64,000 nt of DNA, taken from positions 38,529,156 to 38,593,155 of the forward strand of contig NC_044568.1 in NCBI RefSeq assembly GCF_007565055.1, in the 5' to 3' direction. Within the stretch, counting starts at the first letter, position 1, and every line of letters begins with the position of its first letter. The translations under genes were made by a program, and so were the position numbers. Under the pieces are notes generated by a model. That model did no database searches. It was given only the letters and a program-made list of their open reading frames with translations, and was not told the DNA's origin. Positions 12,327 through 23,642 of this stretch are shown in pieces. The DNA comes from Rhinopithecus roxellana. Its lineage: Eukaryota; Chordata; Mammalia; Primates; Cercopithecidae.

Positions 12327-12924
12327 AAACTGGGAAACTGTCCCTGTATGTGCTACTTCTCGAAATATTTACTTTCTTTCCAAATCTGCCTCCTTCAGGA
12401 TTTTCAATTGGTTGGTTTTTGTATGTTGCCCAGATATTTAATTTTTATTTTTAATTAGTAAGAGGAATAGGATACAGTCAGATTACTCTGTTTTGCTCAA
12501 CTCCAGAAGAGTCTGATGCTTTCACAGAAAAATTAATACAAACATTCCAGGAAAAAATATGCAAAATTTTAATAATAATTTTAATAATAAAAATGTTAAT
12601 AATAATCTTTTTCAATAATGTAGCTATATTGTATAAAATGAGTATAAATACATTTAACACATTGGTGAAAAATATATTTGTAAAGTTTTAAACACATTTT
12701 AATTTTCCAAAACAGAGAGAGAGAAGGTGCAGAATGTGTTTCCATGTTTTTAAGTTTTAAGTAGAGTACTATTTATACCAGAAACTTGATCCCAGGAGAC
12801 TAGATCTTGAATAATTAAGGAAACAAACTTTTTATTTTAAAATAATTATGTGCATTTTGAATACATTTTTAACTGAGATTTTTCTTCATTTAATGGGAGT
12901 TTCAGTAGCTTATCAATCTAGTTA
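12327..12924. other. Unassigned AT-rich DNA
   Basis: No gene or repeat family recognised. Confidence 0.45.
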
Positions 12925-13043
12925 AAATCACTAAAATGTCCATGTTACCCAAAGTAATCTATAGATTCTATGTAATCCCTATCAAAATTCCAATGGCTTT
13001 TTTTCATAGAAATAGAACAAACAATCCTAAAATTCATATGGGA

Positions 13044-13082
<39 letters not shown>

Positions 13083-13763
13083 ATAGCCAAAGGAATCTTG
13101 AGCCAAAAGAACAAAACTGGAGGCATCACACTTCCTGACTTAACTAGATTACAAATATTTGGTAATCGAAATAGCATGGCACTGGCATAAAATCAGATAC
13201 ATGGACCAATGCAACAGAGTAGAGAACCCAGAAAGGAACCCATGCATATATGTTCAGTTAATTTTTGACCAAGGTGCCAAGAATATACAATGGGAAAAGG
13301 ATGATCTCTTCAATAAACAGTGTTGGGAAAAGTGGACATTTGCATGCAGAAGAATGAACTTGGACCTTTATTGTACATCATATAGAAAAAATAGACTGAA
13401 AATGGATTAGACTTAAACATGAGACCAGAGATTATAAAACTAGAGGAAAACACAGGGGAAAAGCTATGAGATATAAATCTATGCAATGATTTTAAAAAAT
13501 TAGAAGTGCAGGCACCAAAATAAAAAATAGACCAATGGAATTACACCAAAGTAGAAGGCTTTGTCCAGCAAAATAAGCAGCTAATAGTGTTAAGAAAAAA
13601 AAAGCAACTTGGATTGAGAGAAAATATTTGTATGCCATACCTTCATTAAGAGTTTAATATTCAAAATATGTAAGGAGCTCAAATAACTCAATAGCAAGAA
13701 AAAAAAAAAACTTGATTAAAAAATGAACAATAGACCTGAATAGACATTTCTCAAAAGAAATCA
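12925..13763 (+). mobile_element. L1MA-type ORF2 3' half, part 1 (split by Alu)
   Basis: Good match in order to the ORF2 C-terminal half: 'ccaaagtaatctatagattc', 'cctaaaattcatatgggacc', 'gcatggcactggcataaaat', 'cccatgcatatatgttcagt', 'agtgttgggaaaagtggaca'. The longest open pieces are 84 and 83 codons (12936-13190, 13159-13410), overlapping in different frames, so it is a pseudogene. A (CA)n tract has expanded inside it at 13047-13080. Confidence 0.9.
13047..13080 (+). repeat. (CA)n microsatellite within L1
   Basis: About 17 CA units replacing the expected L1 bases after 'aattcatatgggacca'. Confidence 0.97.
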
Positions 13764-14050
13764 GGCTGGGTGTGGTGGCTCACACTTGTAATCCCAGCAC
13801 TTTGAGAGGCCAAGGTGGGCAAATTGCTCGAGGTCCAGAATTCAAGACCAGCCTGGCCAACTCGGTGAAACACAAAAAATGCAAAAATTAGCCTGGCATG
13901 GTGGCAGGTGTCGGTAGTCCCAGCTACTCGGAGGCTGAGGCAGGAGAATCACTTGAACCTGGGAGGTGGAGGCTGCAGTGAGCTGAGGTTTCATCACTGC
14001 CCTCTAGCAGGGACAACAGAGTGAGACTTCATCTCAAAAAAAAAAAAAAA
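13764..14050 (+). repeat. Alu SINE inserted in L1MA
   Basis: Full-length Alu from 'ggctgggtgtggtggctcac' to its A-tail. Target duplication: 'aaaagaaatca' (13753-13763) and 'aaagaaaatca' (14051-14061), a normal L1-endonuclease TT/AAAA-type site. The host L1 reads on without loss across the insert. Confidence 0.96.
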
Positions 14051-14925
14051 AAAGAAAATCATACAAATAGCCAACAGATATGTTAAAAAATGTTCAGCAT
14101 TGCTAAGGATCATGGAAATACAAATTAAAACCACAATGAACTATCTTCTCACACCTGTTCGAGTGGCAAGTATAAAAATTAGAAATGATAACAAATGTTG
14201 ATGAAAATGTGGAGAAAAGGGAGCCTTTGTATGTTATTGGCAGTAATATATATTAGCACAGCTATGGTAGAAAATTGTATTAAGGAACATCAAAAAATAT
14301 GATTGCTGTAGGTTCCAATAATCCCACATCTCTATATTTACCCAGAAAGATCTGAAATCAGTTTGTCAAAGAGAGTTCTTCCCTCCCATTTTCATTGTCA
14401 TACTATTTACAATAGCCAGGTTATGGGATCAAGGTTATTTTCTATCAACAGACGAATGGATAAGTAAAGAATGGTAGCATGAACAATAGAATACTCTTCT
14501 ACCTTAAGAAAGAAGGAATTATATAATTTGTAATAACATGGGTGGAATTGAATAATATTAAGTAAAATAAGCCAGGCAAAGAAAAATACCACATGTTCCC
14601 ACAGGTAGAATCTAAAAAAGTATTTGTCTAACTCATAAAAGCAGATAGTAGAATGGTGGTTACAGAGCCTAGTGGATTGGGGGACTGGGGAGATGACAGT
14701 CATAAAGAACAATACGTCAACTGGGAGAAATATGCTTTTTTTTTTAGTTCTATTACACAGCATGGTGAATATAGTTAGTTGCTGTAAAAATGTTAAGAGA
14801 TGATGGAAATGTTAATTGGCTTGATTTAATTATTTCACATCATACTCATAAGTCATAACTTCATTTACATAAATGTGTACAATTATATATCATAACATTT
14901 ATATAATTATATATTGTCAATCTAC
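14051..14925 (+). mobile_element. L1MA-type 3' end, part 2
   Basis: Continuation of the split L1: 'atacaaatagccaacagata', 'tttacaatagccaggttatg', 'gacgaatggataagtaaaga', then the 3' UTR-like 'aatggtggttacagagccta'. Ends near an AT-rich tail at about 14925. Coding is destroyed. Confidence 0.88.
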
Positions 14926-15505
14926 AATAATAATTCAGTGATGCTCACTATATGTGTTTTAGTTGGGAAAAAAAAGACAAAAGGATCAGAGTGTCAGCTG
15001 GTGATAACAGTGTAGAAATTTAGAGGGACTTGGGCTGAGATAGTGGGTCTTTTATTTCCTCTCTATGATCTTAGACTTGCTTTGAATATTGGCTTGTGCA
15101 TTACTTCCATAAAATCTCAGCCAGATAGTTTCTCTTGCTCTACGTAATCACCACAAGTGTTGGAAAAAGAATTTGCAGCTGTGGGAGTCTCTGAGTGGGG
15201 TGAACATGACCAGAAGTTAGATGTGAAATGGATACTTACTTTCGCTGTGCACCCTTGAATCTTTTGAACCTTATAAAATGTGTGTGTTTTGCTATTTAAA
15301 ATTAAATTTAAACTAACAATGACAAAAACTCGATGGACATTAAGAAATTATTAAATGTAGGGAGGTGAGAGGCAGATTGTGAGAGATAATGAAAATAACT
15401 TGGGAATTAATTGACTAATTGTGTAGATATAATGGGCATGAGAGGGAAATTCAAGAAAGGAATGTAAATAGAATATTTATAAACTTAAGGATGGTGTAAA
15501 GTTTA
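14926..15505. other. Unassigned DNA
   Basis: No gene seen. The stretch at 15000-15290 is a little more complex but matches no family I know. Confidence 0.45.
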
Positions 15506-15509
15506 AATA

Positions 15510-15700
15510 ATGTAAACACTAGCTTGGGAATCAGAACAATTACTTAAATTGTCATATATACATATTCCTATAGAAATGAATAAAATATGGTTTTCTATCT
15601 CATAGCGTTTATCGTTCTTATGGTTGTTAAATGAGCTAATTCATGCAACTATAGGCAATATCATAATATTCGAGTGTTAGCTCTTATTACTATTACTATA
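15510..15700 (-). repeat. MIR SINE fragment
   Basis: Reverse MIR: 'gcttgggaatcagaacaatt', 'atctcatagcgtttatcgtt', 'ggttgttaaatgagctaatt', then 'gagtgttagctcttattact', in the expected order. Confidence 0.7.
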
Positions 15701-17365
15701 TGCACAAATTAAGCATGATTAAATAAAGTTCTGCTTCTTCTGGGTTGATCTATGTAGAGTTGCTCCTGTGAAAAAATTGCTGGATGAAAACCATGATCAA
15801 TAACTTTGAGCATCTGCCCTTCTTTTCTTTTTCTATCGTGGCGTCAGGATTGTGATATTTTTCTCTTTGATTTATAAGGGACTCTATAATTTAGTTTCTG
15901 CTCTTCAAAATAAGCCCTGCCTTCTTTTTAAGGTACTCTAAAACTTCTGTTTTCCTATAAAAGTTTATATGTGAAGAACTATGCTTTAGAGTGAAGTAAA
16001 CCTACACACATTTCAAGTGTGGAATTAATTTTATCTTCAATTTCTCTACCATATACTAAGATGTTTGTGGAATACCGTATAAAAACTTTCAAAACTATAT
16101 TTGCTGGTTACATATTCCTCCAAAAGTTTTAAGGCAAGTTTTTACTTGGAAACATAAACACCCACCACATAAAAATAACTTTAGTATATTTGTTGCTGTT
16201 TTTGTTGTTGCTGTGCGATTTATTGATATCAGAAAACCTATTAGACTTGACTCTAACTTCCAAACTTAAAAGGTCACTTTTTATTTTAACTTCTTCTGAA
16301 AAATAAGGACATTTCTTACTAATTTTGAATCTGTTAAAACCACTGCTGTTCTAGAGAAAAGGCAAAATCCTTGGGAATGTTTCTTATGGGAGGTGGAAGA
16401 ATGTCAAGAGATCATTAATCTGGATCTTCAAATTTGTGGAGTGAGTTTATATTTACCAGAAGTATTATAAAATCAAAATTACTTCATAATTCCCCTGAAA
16501 GTAACTCTCTTTCCCCCAGCATAATGATTAGGTCAAAAACTCCTAGAGAACAGAAAACCTATCTTATTCACTTTAAATCCCAGAATGTAAGTATTGTGTT
16601 AGGTAGTGGGACTTTTATGTAATGCTGGTGATTATTTCTGATTTCCACTAGTAGTGCTTTTGAATTTAAAAGTCAAAGTAAATAATAATACAGCTGAATA
16701 GGTACCTTAGAAATGTAATAAAAAATAATAAAAAGAATGGCAGTAGAAAAGGTTGGGACCACTCTTGGCTTTGGATTATGAAGGCATATGAAATAAATCA
16801 CATAAGTTTTAACACAGGCTTTCAAAGACAGTATCATTTAAAATGCTATTTGTTTACGGATGTTCATTATATCTTGACACAGGATTGAGATGGGATATAC
16901 TTACTAAACTGGAGGTAGGGATTTACCTTTAAGAAAGAGAAGGTTGATAAGTTTGCTTAAAAATTTTTTTTTCAAATTTCATCAAAGTAGAGATCTTATA
17001 TGTAATATATTATTTGATTTATGTTCTCCATAGTATGTAAAATATATGTTGCACACATTAAAACACATGATCGAAATATTTCTGACAAGTACCGTTTTTT
17101 AGCCTAAATATATTTATTGCAAATAATAAGAATTTTTCAAGATACTTCTATAGAATCCAGTAGTTCAATTATTGAACATTAAAATATAAGAGATTGATGT
17201 TTTTATGTGGCAATTGGCTTGAAACTACTATTATAAAATAAAGCAAAATTTGATAACTAATGAGTCAGTGTACAATATAGATAAATGTATCTGGAGGCCA
17301 TTTAATCCTGACCCTCCAAATTCTACTTCCATATTTGACTAATACTACTTGTTAAAAAAAATCTA
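15701..17365. other. Unassigned AT-rich DNA
   Basis: About 1.7 kb with no recognisable gene or confident repeat. A 62-codon frame at 16434-16622 is without context. Confidence 0.5.
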
Positions 17366-17370
17366 CTAGG

Positions 17371-17405
<35 letters not shown>

Positions 17406-17710
17406 AGACGGAGTCTCTCGCTCTGTCGCCCAGGCTGGAGTGCAGTGGCCGGATCTCAGCTCACTACAAGCTCCGCCTCCCGGGTTCACGCCATTCTCCT
17501 GCCTCAGCCTCCCCAGTAGCTGGGACTACAGGCGCCCGCCACCTCACCCGGCTAGTTTTTTGTATTTTTTAGTAGAGACGGGGTTTCACAGTGTTAGCCA
17601 GGATGGTCTCGATCTCCTGACCTCGTGATCCGCCCGTCTCAGCCTCCCAAAGTGCTGGGATTACAGGCTTGAGCCACCGTGCCCGACCCTAGGATGATTT
17701 TTTTTTTTTT
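17366..17710 (-). repeat. AluY of Old World monkey type with target duplication
   Basis: Full-length, low-divergence Alu, body about 17388-17688, flanked by 'ctaggatgattt' and further Ts on each side (17366 onward; 17689-17710). On the plus strand it reads 'cagtggccggatctcagctc', 'cccgccacctcacccggcta', 'ggctagttttttgtattttt', 'gatccgcccgtctcagcctc' and 'acaggcttgagccaccgtgc'. The 'gtggccggatctcagctc', 'cacctc', 'ggctagt', 'cccgtctc' and 'ggcttgagcc' variants are those I associate with rhesus/baboon AluYRa-type elements. Human AluY has 'ggctaat', 'cccgcctc' and 'ggcgtgagcc'. Confidence 0.93.
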
Positions 17711-18040
17711 AACCAAAGTGTGTCTTTATTGCAGTCTCCATTGAAACAGAAAATCTGAAGACCTTGTAGCAAGGATGATTCCATTGGCTTCTGGTCAACA
17801 ACCAACAGCAATATGTATTTATATTATTACACAGTAAATGCACATCAGCAAAGAAGTACAACCTATTTACTTTTCCTTTAATATATACTGGTGCCATTTG
17901 GATTCTTCATCTCAGTGGCTCTGTATCTGATGCTAATGTCTCATGGGCATCATTTAAAGCGACAAGCCTAAAAATTATAGCTCTCCTTCTGTCTATCCCC
18001 ATAACAGCTAAAGAATCCCACATCTGTTCCCCAGTTTTGC
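17698..18040 (-). pseudogene. Possible 3' end of a retrocopied transcript
   Basis: Read on the minus strand, a consensus AATAAA (reverse complement of 17725-17730) is followed 14 nt later by a 13-nt A-run (T-run at 17698-17710). That is the structure of a processed-transcript 3' end. The monkey-type Alu then inserted into this A-run. No parent gene is recognised and no upstream coding frame supports one; the 62-codon minus frame at 17709-17897 crosses the signal itself. Target duplications were sought and not found. The right limit is arbitrary. A chance signal next to a T-run is possible. Confidence 0.35.
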
Positions 18041-18505
18041 TTGATTAATAAAGATGTGCAAAATAGGAATTATCTTCTCCCACTCAATTGGAAAAGAAAA
18101 ACAAGGGGATCATGAAAACTAAACAAATTATCTATGAAACAGAATTTTTTTTATCAGCTCAGTGCCAAGAGGAATTAGAACGTTGTTACCATACGGATAG
18201 CCTCTAATTTTTATGGTACATCATTTTCTTACAGTTGAAAGAATTCTTTTCTCTTCAATTTTGGAGATGAAAAGAAATACTATTTTCCTATAAATGGATT
18301 GTAGACCTGTGTTTGCCAATGATCTGCAATAAAGCAATTATGCCTTCATACCATTGAGCTCTGAATTCTAATTATTTGCCATACAAAAATTACCTTTTTT
18401 TTTTTTTTGCTGATATAGCTTTTGTCTTAATAATTCCGAGTTTACTAAAACAGCATTGAGTTTGGTGTAAAGAAAGTAACAAGAAAAACACAAATGAAAA
18501 ATAAT
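18041..18505. other. Unassigned DNA
   Basis: No gene or repeat recognised. It may belong to the possible retrocopy on its left. A T-run lies at about 18394-18407. Confidence 0.4.
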
Positions 18506-18511
18506 TTTCTG

Positions 18512-18806
18512 GTCAAATGCAATGCCTTACATCTGTAATCTCAGTCCTTTGGGAGGCCTAGGCAGGCAGATCACCTCAGGTCAGGAGTTCGAGACCAACC
18601 TGACCAACGTGCCCAACATGGCGAAACCCACCTCTACCAAAAATAAAAAAATTAGCCAGGCGTGACTGTGCATGCCTGTAGTTCCAGCTACTCACAAGGC
18701 TGAGGCAAGAAAATCGCTTGAACTCGGGAGACCGAGGTTGCAGTGAGCCAAGATCATACCACTGCATTCTAGCCTGGGCAACAGAGCAAGGCTCCATCTA
18801 AAAATA
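18512..18806 (+). repeat. Alu SINE (old, AluJ/S)
   Basis: 'tttgggaggcctaggcaggc', 'gtcaggagttcgagaccaac', 'cgcttgaactcgggagaccg' and 'cactgcattctagcctgggc' are in order. A short duplication 'accaacctgaccaacgtgcc/caacatgg' lies in the left arm. The tail is short and impure. Confidence 0.94.
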
Positions 18807-18829
18807 TTTTTTTCCTTTATATTAATTCA

Positions 18830-18900
18830 AATATTATTTATTGAGTGCTTTTTATGTGCCAGGTATTGGATCAATGAACACAGAATTGAGTGGAGGAAAT
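18830..18900 (-). repeat. L2 or MIR core fragment
   Basis: 'attgagtgctttttatgtgc' followed by 'caggtattgg' is the shared L2/MIR 3' end motif in reverse. Too short to assign. Confidence 0.55.
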
Positions 18901-20500
18901 ATTTTGGAAGTACTTGGATTAGATTATTTTGCATAATATTAGATTTTATGGATTTCTCAGAATTTATGTACATAATGCCATGGTTAGGCTGATTTCAATT
19001 TCTGTTACTTCTACATACAACACAGCAGTGAATATACTGAAACAGAAAACATTTATGCTCATTGCCCAACCATAAGTTCTTGGAAGGGAAATTTTCATTA
19101 AGTAGTATATAAATGTTTAAGACATTGGCATTTCCATACAATACTCTTAAGATTCAATTTTCATTGAGAAACATTTAACAGTATGTATATAATTGCTGTC
19201 ACCTTTTACAGCAATCTATCTTTCTGTATATATGTCACTTTTAGCAATTTAAAAATGTTCTGGGATCTAGGCTATTCCGCATTTGAATAAAAGGTATTCT
19301 TGTAATTTATGATAAAACAAGGAAAACTTTACAGGTTGTGGTCAGTGGAATAGATTGTTGATGTTCCTCAACTATTCAATGCAAGTTTTATTGCAATTAC
19401 AGAAGTTGCACCAATAACTAGAAACTGGTAGAGGAGCTATCAACATTGGCATTAGATTAGGGGTCCTGAGTTCTTCAGGTCCAAACAAATAGACACCGGA
19501 ACACCTGCTTTCAACAGTGACAGTCAGAGACAAAGTACAAACAGAACCCAGGGTCTAATGTCTCTATAAATGAGCATGACATTTTATTGTTCCTCCAATA
19601 TTAGTGATTTTGTTTTATTTATAAGCTAGTAAAAACCAAGTTGGTAAATAAGTTAATTTCCATTTTATACAGCCCAAATCTCTCATACTGTACATTTCAA
19701 ATTACCATTGGACAATCGATAAAGTGAGGAGAGCAACACATGTTCCTAGGACTTCCCCCAAAAGGATATGAGGAGGTTACTAAAAAAATACAATAAAATC
19801 TTGATGGAGAAGATTATCAAAGGTATACATAGCACGTAGTTTAAAGCTTTCAACTGAGCAGCTTATCACTCTACACAACAGTTTTTTTGTGTTGTAATTT
19901 TTTTAAATTAAACTTCAGTTACAATAAAAAGAGGGGAGAGAAGGAACAAGATGAATCTGGCTTCTCTTTCTTCAAAATGAGTGATGTGTTTTGCTTTTTA
20001 TTGCCAACTAGTAGCATTGGTATTACCTATATTTTAAATTTTTTTAGAGAATTAACTGGAGCAAAAAATATATACAATTTTTGTTTTGTTTTGTTTTATA
20101 ATTGAACAATAGCACATGCAATACTAATAGGCTGCCAACACAAGAGGTTCTAACTCCAAGCCCAAAATTCTAAACCTTTAAAATTCTAGCCATCTGGAAT
20201 TTTTAGCCTTTTAGCAATGGAAGGCTAAGTTCATCTATAAAAATCAGCCAATATTCATGTAATCTCATTAAAGACTGGCTGACATATCTGCTAAGCTGAA
20301 GACTGAGATTTGGTGACAGTTCACATTAAGATAAATTGAATTTGTAAGATGTAATTTTTACCAAAGTACAAATGCATAAATATCTAAATTCTAAGCTTAA
20401 TGCTCAGCACAGTAAATTGATGAAATGTAAGTGGAACTCCATTATAAAGCATTCACTTCTAAATACGCCCAGTTTTCTCGGGGAGAAAGGGATGTATTTG
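18901..20500. other. Unassigned AT-rich DNA
   Basis: About 1.6 kb with no gene or confident repeat. A 72-codon frame at 19887-20105 has no domain. Confidence 0.5.
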
Positions 20501-20504
20501 TGCA

Positions 20505-20730
20505 CAGTCATCCTTCAGTACCCATGGGGGAATGGTTTCAGGATACCTGGCTGATACCACTATCCATGAATGCTCAAGTCCCTTATATAAAATGACATAG
20601 TGTGTATAATCTATGCACATCTTCCTGTTACACTTTACATCATCTCTAGGTTACTTACAATATATAATAATGCAATGTAAATGGTATGCAAGCAGTGGTT
20701 ATACTGTTTTTTAATTTGCTTTATTTTCTA
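20505..20730 (+). mobile_element. Tigger/MER2-type DNA transposon fragment
   Basis: Begins with the Tigger-type terminal sequence ('cagtcatccttcagtaccca'), then 'gctcaagtcccttatataaa', 'catcatctctaggttactta' and 'tgcaatgtaaatggtatgca'. Only the terminal about 225 bp is present, with no transposase. The flanking TA duplication of this family is not visible. Confidence 0.82.
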
Positions 20731-20740
20731 TTATCAAATT

Positions 20741-22490
20741 TTTGTTAATTAGATTTTCAATGCAATCCCAGTTAAAATCTCAAAATTTCAGGATATTGTT
20801 TTGTGGATACTAACAAACTGATTTTAAAGCTTATATGCAGAAGAAAAAAAAATACCACCCCGGAATAGCCAACACAATATTGAAAGAGAACAAAGCAAAA
20901 AGACTGACATTACTCAATTTCAAAACTTGCTATAAAACTACAGTAATCAAGGCAGTGTGGTATTGGTGATGAAACAGACAAATAGATCACGTAGAATAGA
21001 GAACTAAGAAATAAATTTACATAAATATGGCTAACTGATCTTTGACAAAGGAGAAAAGGCAACACAATGGAGAGATACAAAAGCAATACAATACTATCAT
21101 CTTTTTAATAAAGTGTGCTGGATCTGAACACCCACATGAAAAAATATAAATTTAGATATACGCTCAAAAATTAACTAAAAATGTTTCATAGACCTAAATA
21201 TAAAATTTGTAACTACAAAACGTCTAGAAGAACAAAGGAGAAATTCTAGATGTTCTTGGCTTTGGCAATGGCTTTTAAAATTCAACACAAAGACATGACT
21301 CATGAAGAATGTAATTGATAAGCTGGACACCATTAAAATTAAAAGGTTCTAGTCTGAAAAGCCTTTTAAGTCATACATCGAAACAAATACTTGCAAAATG
21401 TGTATTTGATAATGGGTTGTTAGCTGAAATATACAAAGAACCCTTAAAACTCAAATATAAGAAAATGAACAAGATTTAAAAATTGACAAAATACCTCAAT
21501 ATTTAGCTCACTAAGGAAGATAAATAGATGGCAGAAAAAGCATATGAAAAGATAATACACATTATTTGTCATTAGGGAATTACAAGTTAAAACAACAACA
21601 TGCCACTACCCACCTACTGGAACGGTCAAAATCCAAAACAGTAACACCAAATCCTGGGGAAGACAGAGAGGAACAGGAACTCTCACTACTGCTGATAGGA
21701 ATAAAAGATAGTAAGTAGTTTACTATGGGAAATCACTTGGCAGTTTCTAAAGAAAGTAAGCATACCCATGCCATAGGATCCAGTAATTGTGCTTCTTGGT
21801 ATTTACTCAAATGAGTTGAAAACTTGTGTCCACATGAACACTGGCACATGGATGTTTATAAGAGGTTTATTTGTAATAGCCAAAACTTAGAAGCAATAAA
21901 GGTGTCCTTTAGCGTGTGAATGAATAAATAAACTGTGGTACATCCAGAAAATGGAATATTATTCAACACTGAAAAGAAATAAGCTATCAAGTCAGAAAAA
22001 GACAGGCAGGAAACTTACACGCATATCACCAAGTGAAAGAAGCCAATCTGAAAACACTACACACGGTGTGATACCAACTAGAAAACATTCTGGAAAAGGC
22101 AAAATGATGAAGACAGTAAAAGGATTAGTGGTTGCCAGGGTTTGGAGGAAAGGAGGGATGAATAAACAAACTGCAGAAGATTTTTAGGGCAATGAAACTG
22201 TTCTGTATAATGCCATAAGGCTGTATATATTTCATTGTATGTTTGTTTAAGCCACAGACTGCGTAAGACCAAGAGTGAACCCAATGCAAACTATGCACTT
22301 TGGATGACAATGATGTGTCAATGTAGTTTTGTCTATCATAACAAACTTTCCAGTATGGCAAGAGGTGTTGATAGCAGAAGAAATTATGCATGTGTTGGTG
22401 CTGGGGTTATATGGGAACTCTAGACTTTCAGCTCAATTTTTCTGTGAATCTAAAGCTGCTCCTAAAAATAGTCTATTTAAAAGGGAGAAA
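20741..22490 (+). mobile_element. L1M (ME/MC-type) 3' end
   Basis: Old L1 from the late ORF2 ('tcaatgcaatcccagttaaa', 'tataaaactacagtaatcaa', 'ctgatctttgacaaaggaga') through the ORF2 C-terminus ('tacaagttaaaacaacaaca', 'atggaatattattcaacact') into a 3' UTR ('caatgatgtgtcaatgtagt', 'ggttatatgggaactctaga', 'aaagctgctcctaaaaatag'). It follows directly on the Tigger fragment. No frame exceeds 90 codons. Confidence 0.87.
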
Positions 22491-22918
22491 AAGTGAATAA
22501 AGAAACTAAAACAAAAATTTTAAAAAGAAATTTTAAAAGTCAATACTCATACATTATAAAAACTCATAGCAAAGTAAAACTAGAAGAAAAATTCTAATCC
22601 AATATTTTAAAATTTCAGCTAACATATTTCACTTAACAAGTATTGTTTTTAATAGTCAACTTAAAGAGAAGTAGTCCTAAGTCTCCCTTAATACAAGATA
22701 TTCTGAAAATTTCTACTTTCACAACACCCTTGGAGTCCTAGTATTTTTTCACCTTACTCTAGGCCAAAGGAAATACCTAAAATATACTTTATAATGTTAT
22801 AAGATATTTAAGGCCAAATTATAAGTATTTATACTCTAAAACCTAATAGTAATTTGAAAAACATAATTCACATGAATTGAAAGAAAGTCCTTATGTCTAT
22901 CTTAAAGACTACAATTAC

Positions 22919-22920
<2 letters not shown>
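22491..22920. other. Unassigned AT-rich DNA
   Basis: No gene or repeat recognised after the L1 tail. Confidence 0.5.

Positions 22921-22921
<1 letters not shown>

Positions 22922-22956
<35 letters not shown>
22922..22956. repeat. (AT)n microsatellite
   Basis: About 17 AT units, perfect. Confidence 0.98.
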
Positions 22957-22958
<2 letters not shown>

Positions 22959-23539
22959 CTTAGAATGAGCTGGAGTTAAAAGTAAAAATTACATAGGCCT
23001 CAAATAATTTTTCAAATCGTGAAACCGGATTAGACATCACTAACCACATTTGTTGTTCCACACAGATTTTTGACATTTTACTTTTGTTGTTGGTGTGGTT
23101 AATCATGGCAGCAACAGAAATTCTGAATTATTAAAGACATGTTGGCATCAAAAGAATGTAACTAATTTAATGTTGAAGTAGAGAAGGATCTCAAACTAGT
23201 TGTGTATCAAGTATTCAAAATATCTCAAGTTTTGCTATGGTTCCTTTGAAATTTCAAAATATTGTGTGGTGCTTTGGGTAGCTCAGTTAACCATTTTGGA
23301 TTGATGACCATATACTCTTCACAAGACTTTTTAGTATTAACATTTTCCAACACTTGCTTTATAGTTCAACAAAGACATAAAATGCACTTTTGAAATACAT
23401 CAAACAGATGGTTAGGAGTTATGCTATTTTAAATATTAATACATTATTATCTACTAAACTCCAGTGGAATCTTTTAATTTGCAACTCTATCAAGTGGTTT
23501 TTTTCTTATTATTTACAGTTAGATCAAAATACAGTAATT
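22957..23539. other. Unassigned DNA
   Basis: No gene or repeat recognised. Confidence 0.5.
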
Positions 23540-23569
23540 TGTTAAATACTGAATCATACACACAAACAG

Positions 23570-23642
23570 ATGCACACATACAGCTATATGTATGTATGTG
23601 CATGTATCTGCATGTGTGTATGTTTATATATATGTATATGAT
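23570..23642. repeat. Imperfect TATG/TG repeat
   Basis: Degenerate tatg, catg and tgtg units. Confidence 0.8.

Noticed and set aside
17366..18360. Target duplication for the suspected retrocopy at 17.7 kb
   Set aside because: 'ctaggatga' beside the T-run is explained by the Alu insertion. 'aaggatgatt' near 17772 is too short and wrongly placed to be a partner.
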